From: Casimicrobium huifangae
GTDB taxonomy: Bacteria; Pseudomonadota; Gammaproteobacteria; Burkholderiales; Casimicrobiaceae
Reading direction: 5' to 3'
NCBI RefSeq assembly: GCF_009746125.1
Contig: NZ_CP041352.1
Location: 3,890,436-3,954,435, forward strand
Length of the DNA stretch: 64,000 nucleotides
In this document: positions 43,635 through 53,044 of the stretch, piece after piece
How positions within the stretch are numbered: position 1 is the stretch's first letter
Layout: the number at the start of each line of letters is the position of its first letter
Position numbers and translations under genes: made by a program
The notes under the pieces: generated by a model
Told to the model about the DNA's origin: nothing
The model's input: only the letters and a program-made list of their open reading frames with translations
The model's database searches: none

Positions 43635-45652
43635 GCGGTGGCCTTCGCCTCGGCCAGCGCGACCAGTTCGGCGCCTTCCTTGACCTGTTCCTTCGCCGCG
43701 AAGTAGATCGCCTCGACGGCACCGTCGAATGGTGCCACGATGGTGTGCTCCATCTTCATCGCCTCCATGATGATCAGCGGCTGGCCCTTCTTGACCGTGT
43801 CGCCGACCTTGACCAGCACGCTGACCACTGATCCCGGCATCGGGGCAACGAGATGGCCGCCATGACCGTCCTCGGACTCGGGCGGCGCGTAGCGGTCGAC
43901 GGCGTCAAACTCAAACCGCTCGCCTGCGAGCAGCACGACCCGGTGCCCGCCCGAGCGCAGCACGCGCGCGCCGCGCTGCGCGTCGCCCAGCGTGAGGGTG
44001 ATGCGCTCGCCATCGATGTCGGCGCGGGCGCGCAGTTCGCGGCCGGCGATGCGGATGCGATAGCCGTCGCCGTCCGCGATCACGCTGACGGCCAGGCGCT
44101 GCTCGCCCTGTGCGTAGTCGAAGTCGATGCCGCAATCGGGCTGGTTTGGCCAGAACGCATCGGCCAGCGCCCACGGCGACGAAGCTTTGCCGGCGCGACG
44201 CGCGGCGTCCTGCGCCACCGCACGCGCGGCGGCGGCCTCGACCAGCGCGCAGGCCGCGAGTGCCGCGTCGCTCGGCACCGGTAGCGGCGGCAGCAGCGCG
44301 TCGGCGTGACGCGCGATGAAACCGGTATCGATCTCCCTGGCCGCGAACGCGGGGTGCCGCGCAACGCGCTGCAGGAACTCCACGTTGTTGGTGAAGCCGA
44401 CGACGGCATAGTCGTCGAGCGCCAGCGCCAGGCGTTGCAGCGCCTGCTCGCGATTGTCGCCATGCACGATCAGCTTGGCGATCATCGGGTCGTAGTGTGG
44501 CGTGATCGCATCGCCCTCGCGCACGCCGGTGTCGATGCGCACGTCGGCGTTGGTCGCGGGCGCGCGCAGCAGATCGATCGGGCCGATCGCGGGCAGGAAC
44601 TGGTTGCGCGGATTCTCGGCGTAGACGCGCGCCTCGAAGGCATGGCCGTCGATGCGCAGCTCGTCCTGCAGCTTGGGCAGGCGTTCGCCCGAAGCGACGC
44701 GCAACTGCCACTCGACGAGGTCGAGCCCGGTGATCATCTCGGTGACCGGGTGCTCGACCTGCAGCCGCGTGTTCATCTCCATGAAGTAGAAGCGGCCCGA
44801 GGTCGCAAAGTCATGCTCGGCGATGAACTCGACGGTGCCCGCGCCGACGTAGCCTACGGCGTGTGCCGCGGCGCAGGCGGCTTCGCCCATCTGGCGGCGA
44901 CGCGCCTCGGTCATGCCGGGCGCGGGCGCTTCTTCGACGACCTTCTGGTGGCGGCGCTGCAGCGAACAATCGCGCTCGAACAGGTAGACGCAGTGACCGA
45001 GCTCGTCGGCGAACACCTGGATCTCGATGTGGCGCGGGCGCTGCAGATAGCGTTCGATCAACACATTGTCGTCGCCGAACGAGTTCTTCGCCTCGCGCTT
45101 GGCCGATGCCAGCGCCGCCGCAAAGTCGGCCTCGCTCTCGGCCACCTTCATGCCCTTGCCACCGCCGCCAGCGCTGGCCTTGATCAGCACCGGAAAGCCG
45201 ATGCGCTTTGCTTCGGACGCGAGCAAGGCCTCGCTCTGGTCGCTGCCGTGATAGCCCGGCACCAGCGGCACGCCGGCCTTCTCCATCAGGCGCTTCGATT
45301 CGGCCTTGAGCCCCATCGCCTCGATCGCAGCAGGCGGCGGTCCGATGAACACGATGCCGGCGTCGGCGCACTGACGCGCGAACGATTCGTTCTCGGACAG
45401 GAAGCCGTAGCCGGGATGGATCGCCTGCGCGCCCGTGAGCTTGGCGATCTCGAGCACCTTGTCACCGCGCAGGTAGGACTCTTTCGGCGCAGCGCCACCG
45501 ATGCAATACGCCTCGTCGCACGCGGCAACATGCATCGCATCACGATCGGCTTCGGAGAACACCGCGACGGTCTGGATGCCCATGCGGCGCGCGGTACGGG
45601 CGACGCGAACAGCAATCTCCCCACGATTGGCGATGAGAATTTTGGCGAACAT
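43631..45652 (-). CDS. liuD: 3-Methylcrotonyl-CoA carboxylase, biotin-carboxylase/biotin-carrier alpha subunit
   Basis: A 673-residue acyl-CoA carboxylase alpha subunit: biotin carboxylase domain (1-~450; GGGGKGMK ATP loop, EMNTRLQVEHPVTE, KANRGE-type start ILIANRGEIAVRV), a BT-like linker (~450-600) and a C-terminal biotinyl domain with EAMKMEHTI (biotinyl lysine). With the neighbouring beta subunit it carboxylates 3-methylcrotonyl-CoA in leucine degradation. Gene order alpha-hydratase-beta agrees with the liu pathway rather than propionyl-CoA carboxylase. It is 3 nt from the hydratase gene. Confidence 0.92.
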   Translation of the reverse strand: MFAKILIANRGEIAVRVARTARRMGIQTVAVFSEADRDAMHVAACDEAYCIGGAAPKESYLRGDKVLEIAKLTGAQAIHPGYGFLSENESFARQCADAGIVFIGPPPAAIEAMGLKAESKRLMEKAGVPLVPGYHGSDQSEALLASEAKRIGFPVLIKASAGGGGKGMKVAESEADFAAALASAKREAKNSFGDDNVLIERYLQRPRHIEIQVFADELGHCVYLFERDCSLQRRHQKVVEEAPAPGMTEARRRQMGEAACAAAHAVGYVGAGTVEFIAEHDFATSGRFYFMEMNTRLQVEHPVTEMITGLDLVEWQLRVASGERLPKLQDELRIDGHAFEARVYAENPRNQFLPAIGPIDLLRAPATNADVRIDTGVREGDAITPHYDPMIAKLIVHGDNREQALQRLALALDDYAVVGFTNNVEFLQRVARHPAFAAREIDTGFIARHADALLPPLPVPSDAALAACALVEAAAARAVAQDAARRAGKASSPWALADAFWPNQPDCGIDFDYAQGEQRLAVSVIADGDGYRIRIAGRELRARADIDGERITLTLGDAQRGARVLRSGGHRVVLLAGERFEFDAVDRYAPPESEDGHGGHLVAPMPGSVVSVLVKVGDTVKKGQPLIIMEAMKMEHTIVAPFDGAVEAIYFAAKEQVKEGAELVALAEAKATA

Positions 45653-45655
45653 AAG

Positions 45656-46444
45656 CTATTCCTTCACCCAGTCCGGCCGCCGCTTCGCAAGGAAAGCGCC
45701 AATGCCTTCCTTCGCTTCGGGCGTCGAGCGGATCTGGGCGATGCGCTCGATGGTGTCTTCCATGAGCTCGTCGTCGATCGGCTTCTGTGCGACGGCCTGG
45801 ATCAGGTTCTTGGCAGCCTCGATGGCTTTGGGGCCGTTGCCGAGCAGCACGGTGCAGAGACCGGCAATCATCTCGTCCATCGCGTCGATTGACGGTGCCA
45901 GGTCATGCAGCAGGCCGATGCGGTAGGCCTCCGATCCCGAGAAGCGCTCGGCCGTGATGAAGTAGCGATGGGCATAGCGAGCGCCCATGGCCTCGATCAC
46001 GTACGGGCTGATCACAGCCGGGATGATGCCCAGCTTGACCTCGGACAATGCGAACTGCACGTCAGACACGCCGATCGCGATGTCGGCCGCTGCCACGACG
46101 CCGACACCGCCGCCAAACGCATTGCCTTGCACGCGCGCGATCACAGGCTTGGGGCAGGCATAGATCGCGTTGAGCATCAGCGCGAGCTCGCCCGCGTCCT
46201 CGCGGTTCTGGTCCTCGTCGTACTCGGACGCACGTTTCATCCAGTTGAGATCGGCACCAGCGCAGAAGCTCTTGCCCTCGGCGGCGATGATGATCACGCG
46301 CACCGATTCATCTTCACCCAGATCGCGAAAGGCCTCGATCACCTCACGGATCATGGTCTCGTCAAAGGCGTTGTGCACTTCGGGGCGGTTGAACGCCACC
46401 ATCGCCACGCCACGCGCATCGCGCTCAATTTTCAGTGTTTTCAT
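45656..46444 (-). CDS. liuC: Methylglutaconyl-CoA hydratase (crotonase family)
   Basis: A 262-residue crotonase-fold hydratase. Oxyanion-hole segments are IIAAEGKSFCAGADLNWMK and VQGNAFGGGVGVVAAADIAIG; the ALSEVKLGIIPAVISPYVI region contains the catalytic glutamate. Position between the two 3-methylcrotonyl-CoA carboxylase genes identifies it as the hydratase that makes HMG-CoA from methylglutaconyl-CoA. It is separated from each neighbour by only 3 nt, so it is in the same operon. Confidence 0.9.
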   Translation of the reverse strand: MKTLKIERDARGVAMVAFNRPEVHNAFDETMIREVIEAFRDLGEDESVRVIIIAAEGKSFCAGADLNWMKRASEYDEDQNREDAGELALMLNAIYACPKPVIARVQGNAFGGGVGVVAAADIAIGVSDVQFALSEVKLGIIPAVISPYVIEAMGARYAHRYFITAERFSGSEAYRIGLLHDLAPSIDAMDEMIAGLCTVLLGNGPKAIEAAKNLIQAVAQKPIDDELMEDTIERIAQIRSTPEAKEGIGAFLAKRRPDWVKE

Positions 46445-46447
46445 CTG

Positions 46448-48055
46448 CTACATCCTGAACACGCCAAACCGTGTGTCCTCAATCGGCGCATTCAGACTCG
46501 CTGACAGCCCAAGACCCAGCACCCGCCGCGTGTCCGCCGGATCGATGATGCCGTCGTCCCACAGACGTGCCGTCGCGTAGTACGGATGGCCTTCGCGCTC
46601 GTACTTTTCGCGGATCGGTGCCTTGAACGCATCTTCCTCGTCCTTGGACCACGCGCCCCCCTTGGCCTCGATGTTGTCGCGGCGCACGGTCGACAGCACG
46701 CTAGCTGCCTGCTCGCCGCCCATCACGCTGATGCGCGCGTTGGGCCACATCCACAGGAAGCGTGGCGAATAGGCGCGGCCGCACATGCCGTAGTTGCCGG
46801 CGCCGAAGCTGCCGCCGATGATCACCGTGAACTTGGGTACCCTGGCGCAGGCGACCGCCGTGACCATCTTGGCGCCGTTGCGCGCGATGCCCTCGTTCTC
46901 GTACTTGCGGCCAACCATGAAGCCCGTGATGTTCTGCAGGAAGACGAGCGGGATCTTGCGCTGGCAGCACAGCTCGATGAAGTGCGCGCCCTTGAGCGCC
47001 GACTCCGAGAACAGCACGCCGTTGTTGGCGACGATGCCGACCGGCATGCCGTAGATGCGCGCAAAGCCGGTCACCAGCGTCGTGCCGTAGCGCGGCTTGA
47101 ACTCGTCGAACTCGCTGCCATCGACGATGCGCGCGATGACTTCGCGCACATCGAACGGCTTGCGCGTGTCGGTCGGGATCACGCCGTAGAGTTCATGCGG
47201 ATCGTACAGGGGCTCGACGCTCTCACTCATCGCGAGTTGCGCCGGCTTGACCGTGTTGAGGTGACCGACGACCTGGCGCGCCATGCCCAGCGCATGCGGA
47301 TCGTTCTGCGCCAGTTGATCGGCTACGCCCGACAGCCGCGTGTGCACGTCGCCACCGCCGAGGTCCTCGGCGCTCACCACCTCGCCAGTCGCGGCCTTGA
47401 CCAGCGGCGGGCCGGCCAGGAAGATCGTGCCCTGATTCTTGACGATGATCGACTCATCGCTCATCGCGGGCACATAGGCGCCACCGGCCGTGCACGATCC
47501 CATCACCACGGCGATCTGCGCGATGCCGTCGGCGCTCATCGTCGCCTGGTTGTAGAAGATGCGGCCGAAGTGCTCGCGGTCGGGGAATACCTCGTCCTGA
47601 TTGGGCAGGTTGGCGCCACCCGAATCGACCAGATAGATGCACGGCAGGCGGTTCTGCGCAGCAATCTCCTGCGCGCGCAGATGCTTCTTGACGGTCATCG
47701 GGTAATAGGTGCCGCCCTTGACTGTCGCGTCGTTGGCCACGATCACGCACTCACGCCCGCTCACGCGACCGATACCGGTGATGATGCCGGCGCCCGGTGA
47801 CTCGTTGCTGTACATCTCGTACGCCGCCAGCGCGGACAGTTCGAGGAACGGCGAGCCCGGATCGAGCAGCTGCTTGACGCGGTCACGCGGCAGCAGTTTG
47901 CCGCGCGCGGTGTGTTTGGCACGCGGACCTTCGCCGCCGCCGAGCGCCGCGGCGGCATGCTTGGCGCGCAAGTCGTCGACGAGCGCCTGCATGGCGGCAG
48001 TCGACGCGACAGTCGCTGCGTCGCGGAGATTCAGTTTCGATTCAATGACTGGCAT
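46448..48055 (-). CDS. liuB: 3-Methylcrotonyl-CoA carboxylase, carboxyltransferase beta subunit
   Basis: A 535-residue carboxyltransferase, the partner of the biotin-carrying alpha subunit. Features: [24 protein letters not shown] near the start, [39 protein letters not shown] and [22 protein letters not shown], the last typical of the methylcrotonyl-type beta subunit, and [22 protein letters not shown]. Its C-terminus ([23 protein letters not shown]) is standard for MccB. Upstream on the strand is the isomerase gene, 9 nt apart. Confidence 0.94.
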   Translation of the reverse strand: MPVIESKLNLRDAATVASTAAMQALVDDLRAKHAAAALGGGEGPRAKHTARGKLLPRDRVKQLLDPGSPFLELSALAAYEMYSNESPGAGIITGIGRVSGRECVIVANDATVKGGTYYPMTVKKHLRAQEIAAQNRLPCIYLVDSGGANLPNQDEVFPDREHFGRIFYNQATMSADGIAQIAVVMGSCTAGGAYVPAMSDESIIVKNQGTIFLAGPPLVKAATGEVVSAEDLGGGDVHTRLSGVADQLAQNDPHALGMARQVVGHLNTVKPAQLAMSESVEPLYDPHELYGVIPTDTRKPFDVREVIARIVDGSEFDEFKPRYGTTLVTGFARIYGMPVGIVANNGVLFSESALKGAHFIELCCQRKIPLVFLQNITGFMVGRKYENEGIARNGAKMVTAVACARVPKFTVIIGGSFGAGNYGMCGRAYSPRFLWMWPNARISVMGGEQAASVLSTVRRDNIEAKGGAWSKDEEDAFKAPIREKYEREGHPYYATARLWDDGIIDPADTRRVLGLGLSASLNAPIEDTRFGVFRM

Positions 48056-48064
48056 GCGCGAACC

Positions 48065-48673
48065 TTAGTATTTCCAGCCGCCGCGCTTGAGCCATTGCTC
48101 GAGCATCGGCAGTCGGTCGGCGCCCCAGAACGGTTCGCCATCGACAATGAAAAACGGTGAACCGAATACGCCCCTGGCGATGGCCGCCTCGACCTCGCCC
48201 TTGAGCTGGTTCTTGATCTCGTCTGTCTGCGTCGCAGCGATCACCTCGTCGGCGCTGTAGCCGAGCCCGGCCGCGATGTCACCCACGACGTCGAGCTTGC
48301 TGATGTCGCGATCACCGCGAAAAAACGCCCGATACAGCTCGAGCGCGAACTTCTTCGCGTGCGCCGGGTGGTTCTTCTGCATCCACAGCACGGCCCGCGA
48401 TGGGTTTTGCCCCGCGATCGGGAACAGGCTGGGCGCCTTGTACGGAATGCCATAAAACGCCGCGCTGCGCCGGAAGTCGTTCTCGGAGTACGGCCCCTTC
48501 ATCGGCGCCTGCGTCAGCGGCTGCCCGCCGGTGGACTTGAACACCACGCCGAGGAGGATCGGATGCCAGTTGATGGCACGCCCGCAGCGTTGCCCGAGCT
48601 CCTCGATCATCTCGGCGGCGAGATAGCCGTAAGGGGAGGAGAAGTCGAAGTAGAAGTCGATTGCTGATGCCAT
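48065..48673 (-). CDS. 2-Hydroxychromene-2-carboxylate isomerase-like protein (kappa GST/DsbA fold)
   Basis: A 202-residue protein of the DsbA-like HCCA isomerase family. The start IDFYFDFSSPYGYLAAE carries a serine where DsbA has its first redox cysteine, as in kappa-type GSTs, and WHPILLGVVFKSTGGQPL and GVFGSPFFIVDGEPFWGADRL follow. The family isomerises hydroxychromene carboxylates in naphthalene degradation, but members appear in many acyl-CoA catabolic operons where their substrate is unknown. It is one nucleotide from the next upstream gene. Confidence 0.82.
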   Translation of the reverse strand: MASAIDFYFDFSSPYGYLAAEMIEELGQRCGRAINWHPILLGVVFKSTGGQPLTQAPMKGPYSENDFRRSAAFYGIPYKAPSLFPIAGQNPSRAVLWMQKNHPAHAKKFALELYRAFFRGDRDISKLDVVGDIAAGLGYSADEVIAATQTDEIKNQLKGEVEAAIARGVFGSPFFIVDGEPFWGADRLPMLEQWLKRGGWKY

Positions 48674-49042
48674 TTACTTGTCCTGCTTGACGCCAAATTC
48701 CTCGATGACCTCGATGCTGCCGACGATGTTGCGGTTGAGCTCGTCGATATCCTCGGCCGGTATCCACCATTCGGTGTGATGCGATGCGCCGACCTGCTGC
48801 ACCTCGTAGCGGTCAACGAACTCGCGACGTACTGCGAAGCGCGTCACGGCGCCGTAACCGCTGTCGCGCACGTTCCACTGCTGCGCAATCTCGGCCGCGT
48901 ACTTCTGGTTGGTCACCGGATAGAAGATGGGCTGGTCCGGTAGCCGCGGCGGCCACAGCTTGTCACCCGAATCGTGCACGAGCTGAAGCTCGACCGGCCC
49001 GACGGGCCGGTACATGGTGACGATGGCGTCGGCAGCGGTCAT
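48674..49042 (-). CDS. Conserved small protein found with acyl-CoA catabolism genes
   Basis: A 122-residue protein. TMYRPVGPVELQLVHDSG, WPPRLPDQPIFYPVTNQKYA and QWNVRDSGYGAVTRFAV are recognisable as parts of a conserved family that databases often label ADP-ribosylation/crystallin J1, although I see no ADP-ribosylglycohydrolase motifs and do not endorse the label. It overlaps the upstream acyl-CoA dehydrogenase gene by 4 nt and abuts the isomerase gene, so it belongs to the operon. Function unknown. Confidence 0.75.
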   Translation of the reverse strand: MTAADAIVTMYRPVGPVELQLVHDSGDKLWPPRLPDQPIFYPVTNQKYAAEIAQQWNVRDSGYGAVTRFAVRREFVDRYEVQQVGASHHTEWWIPAEDIDELNRNIVGSIEVIEEFGVKQDK

Positions 49043-50190
49043 GCGGCCTCGTGCGCGCCCGTCGCCAGCCCGCGCCCGATCAGGATCTTCTGGATGTCGC
49101 TGGTGCCTTCATAGATCTGGCACACGCGAACGTCACGATAGATGCGTTCGACCGGAAAGTCGGTGACGTAGCCATAGCCACCATGAATCTGGATCGCGTC
49201 GGAGCAGATGCGCTCGGCCATTTCGCTGGCGAACAGCTTGGCCATCGCGGCCTGTGTCAGGCAGGGCACGCCTGCGTCCTTGAGGCTCGCGGCGTGATGA
49301 ATCAACTGCCGCGCCGCTTCGATCTGTGTTGCCATCTCTGCGAGCTTGAACTGCACCGACTGATGCTCGAAGATCGGCTTGCCGAAGGCCTCGCGCTCTT
49401 TCGCATAACGCAGCGCCGCCTCGAACGCTGCGCGCGCCATGCCCACGCTTTGTGACGCGATGCCGATGCGGCCGCCTTCGAGCCCGGCCAGCGCGATCTT
49501 GTAACCGGCGCCCGGCTCGCCAATCATCAGGCTCGCGGGCACGCGGCAGTTCTCGAACAGGATCTGCGCGGTGTCGCTCGAATGCTGGCCCAGCTTGTCC
49601 TCGATGCGTGCGACCGTGTAGCCGGGAGTCTTGGTCGGCACGATGAATGCGCTGATGCCGCGTTTGCCGGCCGCCTTGTCGGTCACCGCCATCACGATCG
49701 CCATGTCGGCGTTCTTGCCCGATGTGATGAACTGCTTGACGCCGTTCAGCACATAGTGATCGCCGTCCAGGGTCGCGGTCGTGCGCAGACCCGAGGCGTC
49801 GGACCCGACGTGCGGCTCGGTCAGACAAAACGCGCCGAGCATCTCGCCGCGCGCCAGCGGCACCAGCCAGTCCTGCTTCTGCTGCTCGCTCGCGAAGCTC
49901 ATCATGATCGAGCACACGGGGCAGTTGTTGACCGACACCACCGTGCTGGTGCCACCATCGCCGGCCGCGATCTCTTCGAGGATGATCGCGAGCGTCATGT
50001 AGTCGAGCCCGGCGCCGCCATACTGGTCGGGCACGGCGATGCCGTAGCAGCCGAGTTCGGCGAGGCCCTTGAGTTCGGCCGCAGGAAATTCGTGTGACTT
50101 GTCCCACGCCGCGGCCTTGGGCGCGATGCGTTCCTGCACGAATGCGCGGACGCTGTCGCGCACCATGCGCTGGTCTTCGTTAAGCAGCAT
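49039..50190 (-). CDS. Acyl-CoA dehydrogenase
   Basis: A 383-residue FAD-dependent acyl-CoA dehydrogenase. Recognisable parts are the FAD/substrate segments AFCLTEPHVGSDASGLRTTA and FITSGKNADM, the IQIHGGYGYVTDFPVERIYRD region, and the catalytic base position in QIYEGTSDIQKILIGR. It resembles short/medium-chain enzymes more than isovaleryl-CoA dehydrogenase; the latter is encoded separately at 54394. Its place at the head of the liu operon suggests use in branched-chain or short acyl-CoA oxidation. Confidence 0.88.
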   Translation of the reverse strand: MLLNEDQRMVRDSVRAFVQERIAPKAAAWDKSHEFPAAELKGLAELGCYGIAVPDQYGGAGLDYMTLAIILEEIAAGDGGTSTVVSVNNCPVCSIMMSFASEQQKQDWLVPLARGEMLGAFCLTEPHVGSDASGLRTTATLDGDHYVLNGVKQFITSGKNADMAIVMAVTDKAAGKRGISAFIVPTKTPGYTVARIEDKLGQHSSDTAQILFENCRVPASLMIGEPGAGYKIALAGLEGGRIGIASQSVGMARAAFEAALRYAKEREAFGKPIFEHQSVQFKLAEMATQIEAARQLIHHAASLKDAGVPCLTQAAMAKLFASEMAERICSDAIQIHGGYGYVTDFPVERIYRDVRVCQIYEGTSDIQKILIGRGLATGAHEAA

Positions 50191-50205
50191 GTGCGGCTCG
50201 ATTCC

Positions 50206-50562
50206 TCATGATTGTTCGCCGCCCTGCGGCCCCCAGAACACGACCCAGGTGGCGAAGTCGTGACTGAAATCGGTAAATCGGTGATCCTGGCCAGCTGCAA
50301 CAAAGAACACATCCCCCGATGCGCATGAGTGCGCCACCGCTTCGATGGTTAACGTCGCGTTGCCGCGCTGGATGAAGTAGAGCTCGTCCTGAGCGTGCGG
50401 TTTCTGGCGGTCGAGTTCGTTCGGCGCAAACAGCTCGACACTCATTGAACCATGAGCCAGCGCGCGGACGAACGGCTCGCCTGCGGGCCAGCGGTCGCTG
50501 GGGCTGCGTGGCAACTGCGCCAGCAGTGGCGCGAGGCTTGCCTTGACGCGGGATTCGCTCAC
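50206..50562 (-). CDS. Cupin-domain protein
   Basis: A 118-residue single-cupin protein. The first cupin motif is seen in KPHAQDELYFIQRGNATL, with one histidine and a glutamate in place of the second histidine, and the second motif in GDVFFVAAGQDHRFTD. Small cupins of this kind bind a metal, but no substrate can be inferred. It is upstream of the acyl-CoA dehydrogenase gene by 15 nt and probably starts the operon. Confidence 0.8.
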   Translation of the reverse strand: MSESRVKASLAPLLAQLPRSPSDRWPAGEPFVRALAHGSMSVELFAPNELDRQKPHAQDELYFIQRGNATLTIEAVAHSCASGDVFFVAAGQDHRFTDFSHDFATWVVFWGPQGGEQS

Positions 50563-50597
50563 CGATCGCCTCTCGGTACCGCAAGTGCCAGCACCAG

Positions 50598-50713
50598 TGA
50601 CTTTTCTGCAAAAGCGTTACCAGATGAGGGCTTGCACGAAAAATCAGGAAAAGTCGACTTTGGCGAATTTTTCGCCTGAGCCCACATCAAACAAGGATTA
50701 CATCGAAAAGCTG
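50598..50713. repeat. Five-box palindromic intergenic element, copy B
   Basis: Between the cupin and SDR genes. Boxes: TGACTTTTCTGCA (50598-50610), GGGCTT (50628), centre AAAAGTCGACTTT (50649-50661), AGCCC (50679-50683) and CATCGAAAAGCTG (50701-50713). Box centres lie at 0, plus/minus 25.5 and plus/minus 51.5 bp. The right box matches copy A at 12 of 13 positions. Confidence 0.8.
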
Positions 50714-50739
50714 TCACGTCAGCGCGGCCAGAAAATTGA

Positions 50740-51414
50740 CTACCAGGGAATGGTGGCGCCAGTGTTGTCGAAAAAGCCGCCGTGCTTGTCGGACGCGTTC
50801 TCAATGACGTGGCGCATGCCGGCGACGCTCTCGGTCGGCGTCAGCGAGGCTTGCGGCCCGCCCATGTCGGTGCGCACCCAGCCAGGATGCAGCGCCATTA
50901 CGCGAACACCCTTCTTGCCCAGCTCCAGCGACGTGGCTTTCACCACCGCGTTGAGCGCCGCCTTGCTGGCGCGATAGGCGATACCGGACGAACTGCTCAT
51001 GGTGCCGATCGAGCCCATGCGCGACGACAGAAACACCATGGCACCGCGCGCCCTGGCCACGTTGTGCGCAAACGCCAGCGTCAGTCGCAACGGGCCGAGC
51101 ACATTGGTGCGCATCACGAGATCGAAATCCTCCGTCGGCATGTCGGTCAGGCCATCGCTGCGCGGGCCGTAGACACCGGCATTGCAGATCATCACGTCGA
51201 TTGATTCGTCGGCCAGCTTCTTGGCCAGCGCCTCGATCGACGACGAGGTGCTGGTATCGAGCGCTTCGATGGTGACGCCAACGCGACGCAGCTCGGCAGC
51301 CTCGGCCGGACGGCGACAGGTGGCGATGACGTTGCAGCCATCCGCTGCGTACTGTTTGGCGAACTCGAGGCCCAAACCCCGATTGGCGCCGACGATAAGA
51401 ACTGTTTTTGCCAT
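50740..51414 (-). CDS. SDR-family oxidoreductase
   Basis: A 224-residue classical short-chain dehydrogenase. The cofactor motif is GANRGLGLEFAKQYAADG; CNAGVYG is the stabilising NAG motif, and catalytic Tyr/Lys are in AYRASKAALN (YxxxK). The substrate is unknown; relatives are often annotated as C-factor-like (CsgA) carbonyl reductases. Upstream is the 313 bp transposon-like element, so the original promoter context of this gene may have been altered. Confidence 0.85.
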   Translation of the reverse strand: MAKTVLIVGANRGLGLEFAKQYAADGCNVIATCRRPAEAAELRRVGVTIEALDTSTSSSIEALAKKLADESIDVMICNAGVYGPRSDGLTDMPTEDFDLVMRTNVLGPLRLTLAFAHNVARARGAMVFLSSRMGSIGTMSSSSGIAYRASKAALNAVVKATSLELGKKGVRVMALHPGWVRTDMGGPQASLTPTESVAGMRHVIENASDKHGGFFDNTGATIPW

Positions 51415-51513
51415 GTTTTTCTCGCTGTGGGTCCGGCCTGCGACGGTGTCACGCGCCGTTGGCAGGCGCGGTACAGCAGGCTTCGCCTACATTGTGCCGC
51501 GAATCCACCGGCG

Positions 51514-51826
51514 AGGGCGTGATAACACTATTTTCACGAGATGCGTTGCAGCGAGTCGGCGATGGATGCAAGGAGCGCTGCGCAGGCCGTGGTGGTTCCA
51601 CGGCCAAGCAGGGCGACGCGGCAGACGCGCCGTCTCGCTGCAACCCTGCGGGGCGTGTCGTACGGAGCAGCCAAAAGCGGCGCCCGGTGTTGTTGCGAAG
51701 TCCTTGCGACAAGCTTGTCGCTTCGCTCCATGCCCGCACCACGGCGGCCTTCGCGCCTTATTTGGCAACATCGCGTGCATCGAAAATACGACCGCCGCAC
51801 TCGCGAAAATAGTGTTAACACGCCCT
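51514..51826. mobile_element. MITE-like element with 27 bp terminal inverted repeats
   Basis: This 313 bp element occupies most of the gap between the SDR and thiolase genes. Its ends, AGGGCGTGATAACACTATTTT (start of 51514-51540) and the reverse complement at 51800-51826, match at 25 of 27 positions. The interior has no convincing transposase; an open frame exists on the minus strand but has no recognisable motif. No target-site duplication is visible. The same termini recur without interior at 28169-28211. It appears to be a non-autonomous element. Confidence 0.7.
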
Positions 51827-53006
51827 AGATCATTTCGATGGCCACCGCCGTGGCTTCGCCACCGCCAATGCACAGCGACGCGACGCCCTTTTTGCCGCCC
51901 GTCTTGCGCAGCGCGCCGATCAGCGTCACCAGAATGCGGGCGCCCGAGGCGCCGATCGGGTGGCCGAGCGCGCAGGCGCCGCCGTGAATATTCACCTTCT
52001 CGCGTGGCAGATCAAATTCCTTCATCGCGGCCATCGTCACGTTGGCGAAGGCTTCGTTGATTTCGTACAGATCAACCTCGGCGGGTGTCCAGCCCGCCTT
52101 GGTGAACACTTTCTTCATCGCACCGGCGGGGGCGGTAGCGAACCATGCCGGCTCCTGAGCGTGCTCTGCGTGCGCCACGATGCGTGCCAGCGGCTTCAGC
52201 CCCAGCGCCGCGGCCTTTGACGCCTTCATCAACACCAGTGCTGCGGCACCGTCGGAGATGCTCGAAGCGTTGGCCGCAGTGATGGTGCCGTCCTTGATGA
52301 AGGCCGGCTTCAGCGTCGGGATTTTGTCCAGCTTTGCCTTGGGCGGCTGCTCGTCGTTGGCGATCTCGGTATCGCCGGCCTTCCCTTTCACCGTGACCGG
52401 TGCCACTTCCCACTTGAACGACCCGTCAGCAATGGCGGTCTGCGCCCGCTTCAGCGAGTCGATGGCGTAAGCGTCCTGCTGCTCGCGGGTGAAACCGTAT
52501 TTCGCGGCACAACTCTCGGCGAACACGCCCATTGCCTTGCCGCGCTCGTAGGCATCTTCCAGCCCGTCCTGCGCCATGTGGTCATACACCGTGGCGTGGC
52601 CGTAGCGGTAACCCTGACGGCCCTTGGCGAGCAGGTAGGGCGCGTTGGTCATCGACTCCATGCCCCCGGCCAGCACTACCTCGCGCGAACCGGCCACGAT
52701 GGCGTCATGCGCCAGCATCACCGCCTTCATGCCGGAGCCGCACATCTTGGTCAGTGTCAGTGCGCCGACTTCTTTCGGCAAGCCCGCCTTCAGCGTTGCC
52801 TGCCGCGCCGGCGCCTGCCCTTGCCCAGCCATCAAACAGTTGCCCAGAATCACTTCCTCGATCTGCTCCGGCTTGAGCCCTGCCCGCTCAACCGCAGCCT
52901 TCACGGCCACTGCACCGAGATCGCTGGCAGAAAGGGCCGCAAAGTCGCCCAACATGCCACCCATGGGGGTACGGGCAGCGCTGACGATGACGATGGGGTC
53001 GGACAT
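51825..53006 (-). CDS. Acetyl-CoA acetyltransferase (thiolase)
   Basis: A 393-residue thiolase. Catalytic residues: cysteine in [15 protein letters not shown] (about 89), histidine in [19 protein letters not shown] (about 349) and the second cysteine in [12 protein letters not shown] (about 379). It condenses or cleaves acetoacetyl-CoA and can process the acetoacetate-derived end product of leucine breakdown. The C-terminus ends VAIEMI, and the TAG stop codon is formed by the outermost bases of the MITE-like element. The start [17 protein letters not shown] is canonical. Confidence 0.94.
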   Translation of the reverse strand: MSDPIVIVSAARTPMGGMLGDFAALSASDLGAVAVKAAVERAGLKPEQIEEVILGNCLMAGQGQAPARQATLKAGLPKEVGALTLTKMCGSGMKAVMLAHDAIVAGSREVVLAGGMESMTNAPYLLAKGRQGYRYGHATVYDHMAQDGLEDAYERGKAMGVFAESCAAKYGFTREQQDAYAIDSLKRAQTAIADGSFKWEVAPVTVKGKAGDTEIANDEQPPKAKLDKIPTLKPAFIKDGTITAANASSISDGAAALVLMKASKAAALGLKPLARIVAHAEHAQEPAWFATAPAGAMKKVFTKAGWTPAEVDLYEINEAFANVTMAAMKEFDLPREKVNIHGGACALGHPIGASGARILVTLIGALRKTGGKKGVASLCIGGGEATAVAIEMI

Positions 53007-53044
53007 GATGGTTGCTCCTGATGGTTGAGATATGGGGGCGGCGG

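Noticed and set aside
51487-51873. 128-codon frame inside the MITE-like element, as a candidate transposase or toxin.
   Set aside because: It spans an element end into the neighbouring gene, has no conserved motif, and is composed of reverse-strand low-complexity sequence. It was not annotated as a gene.
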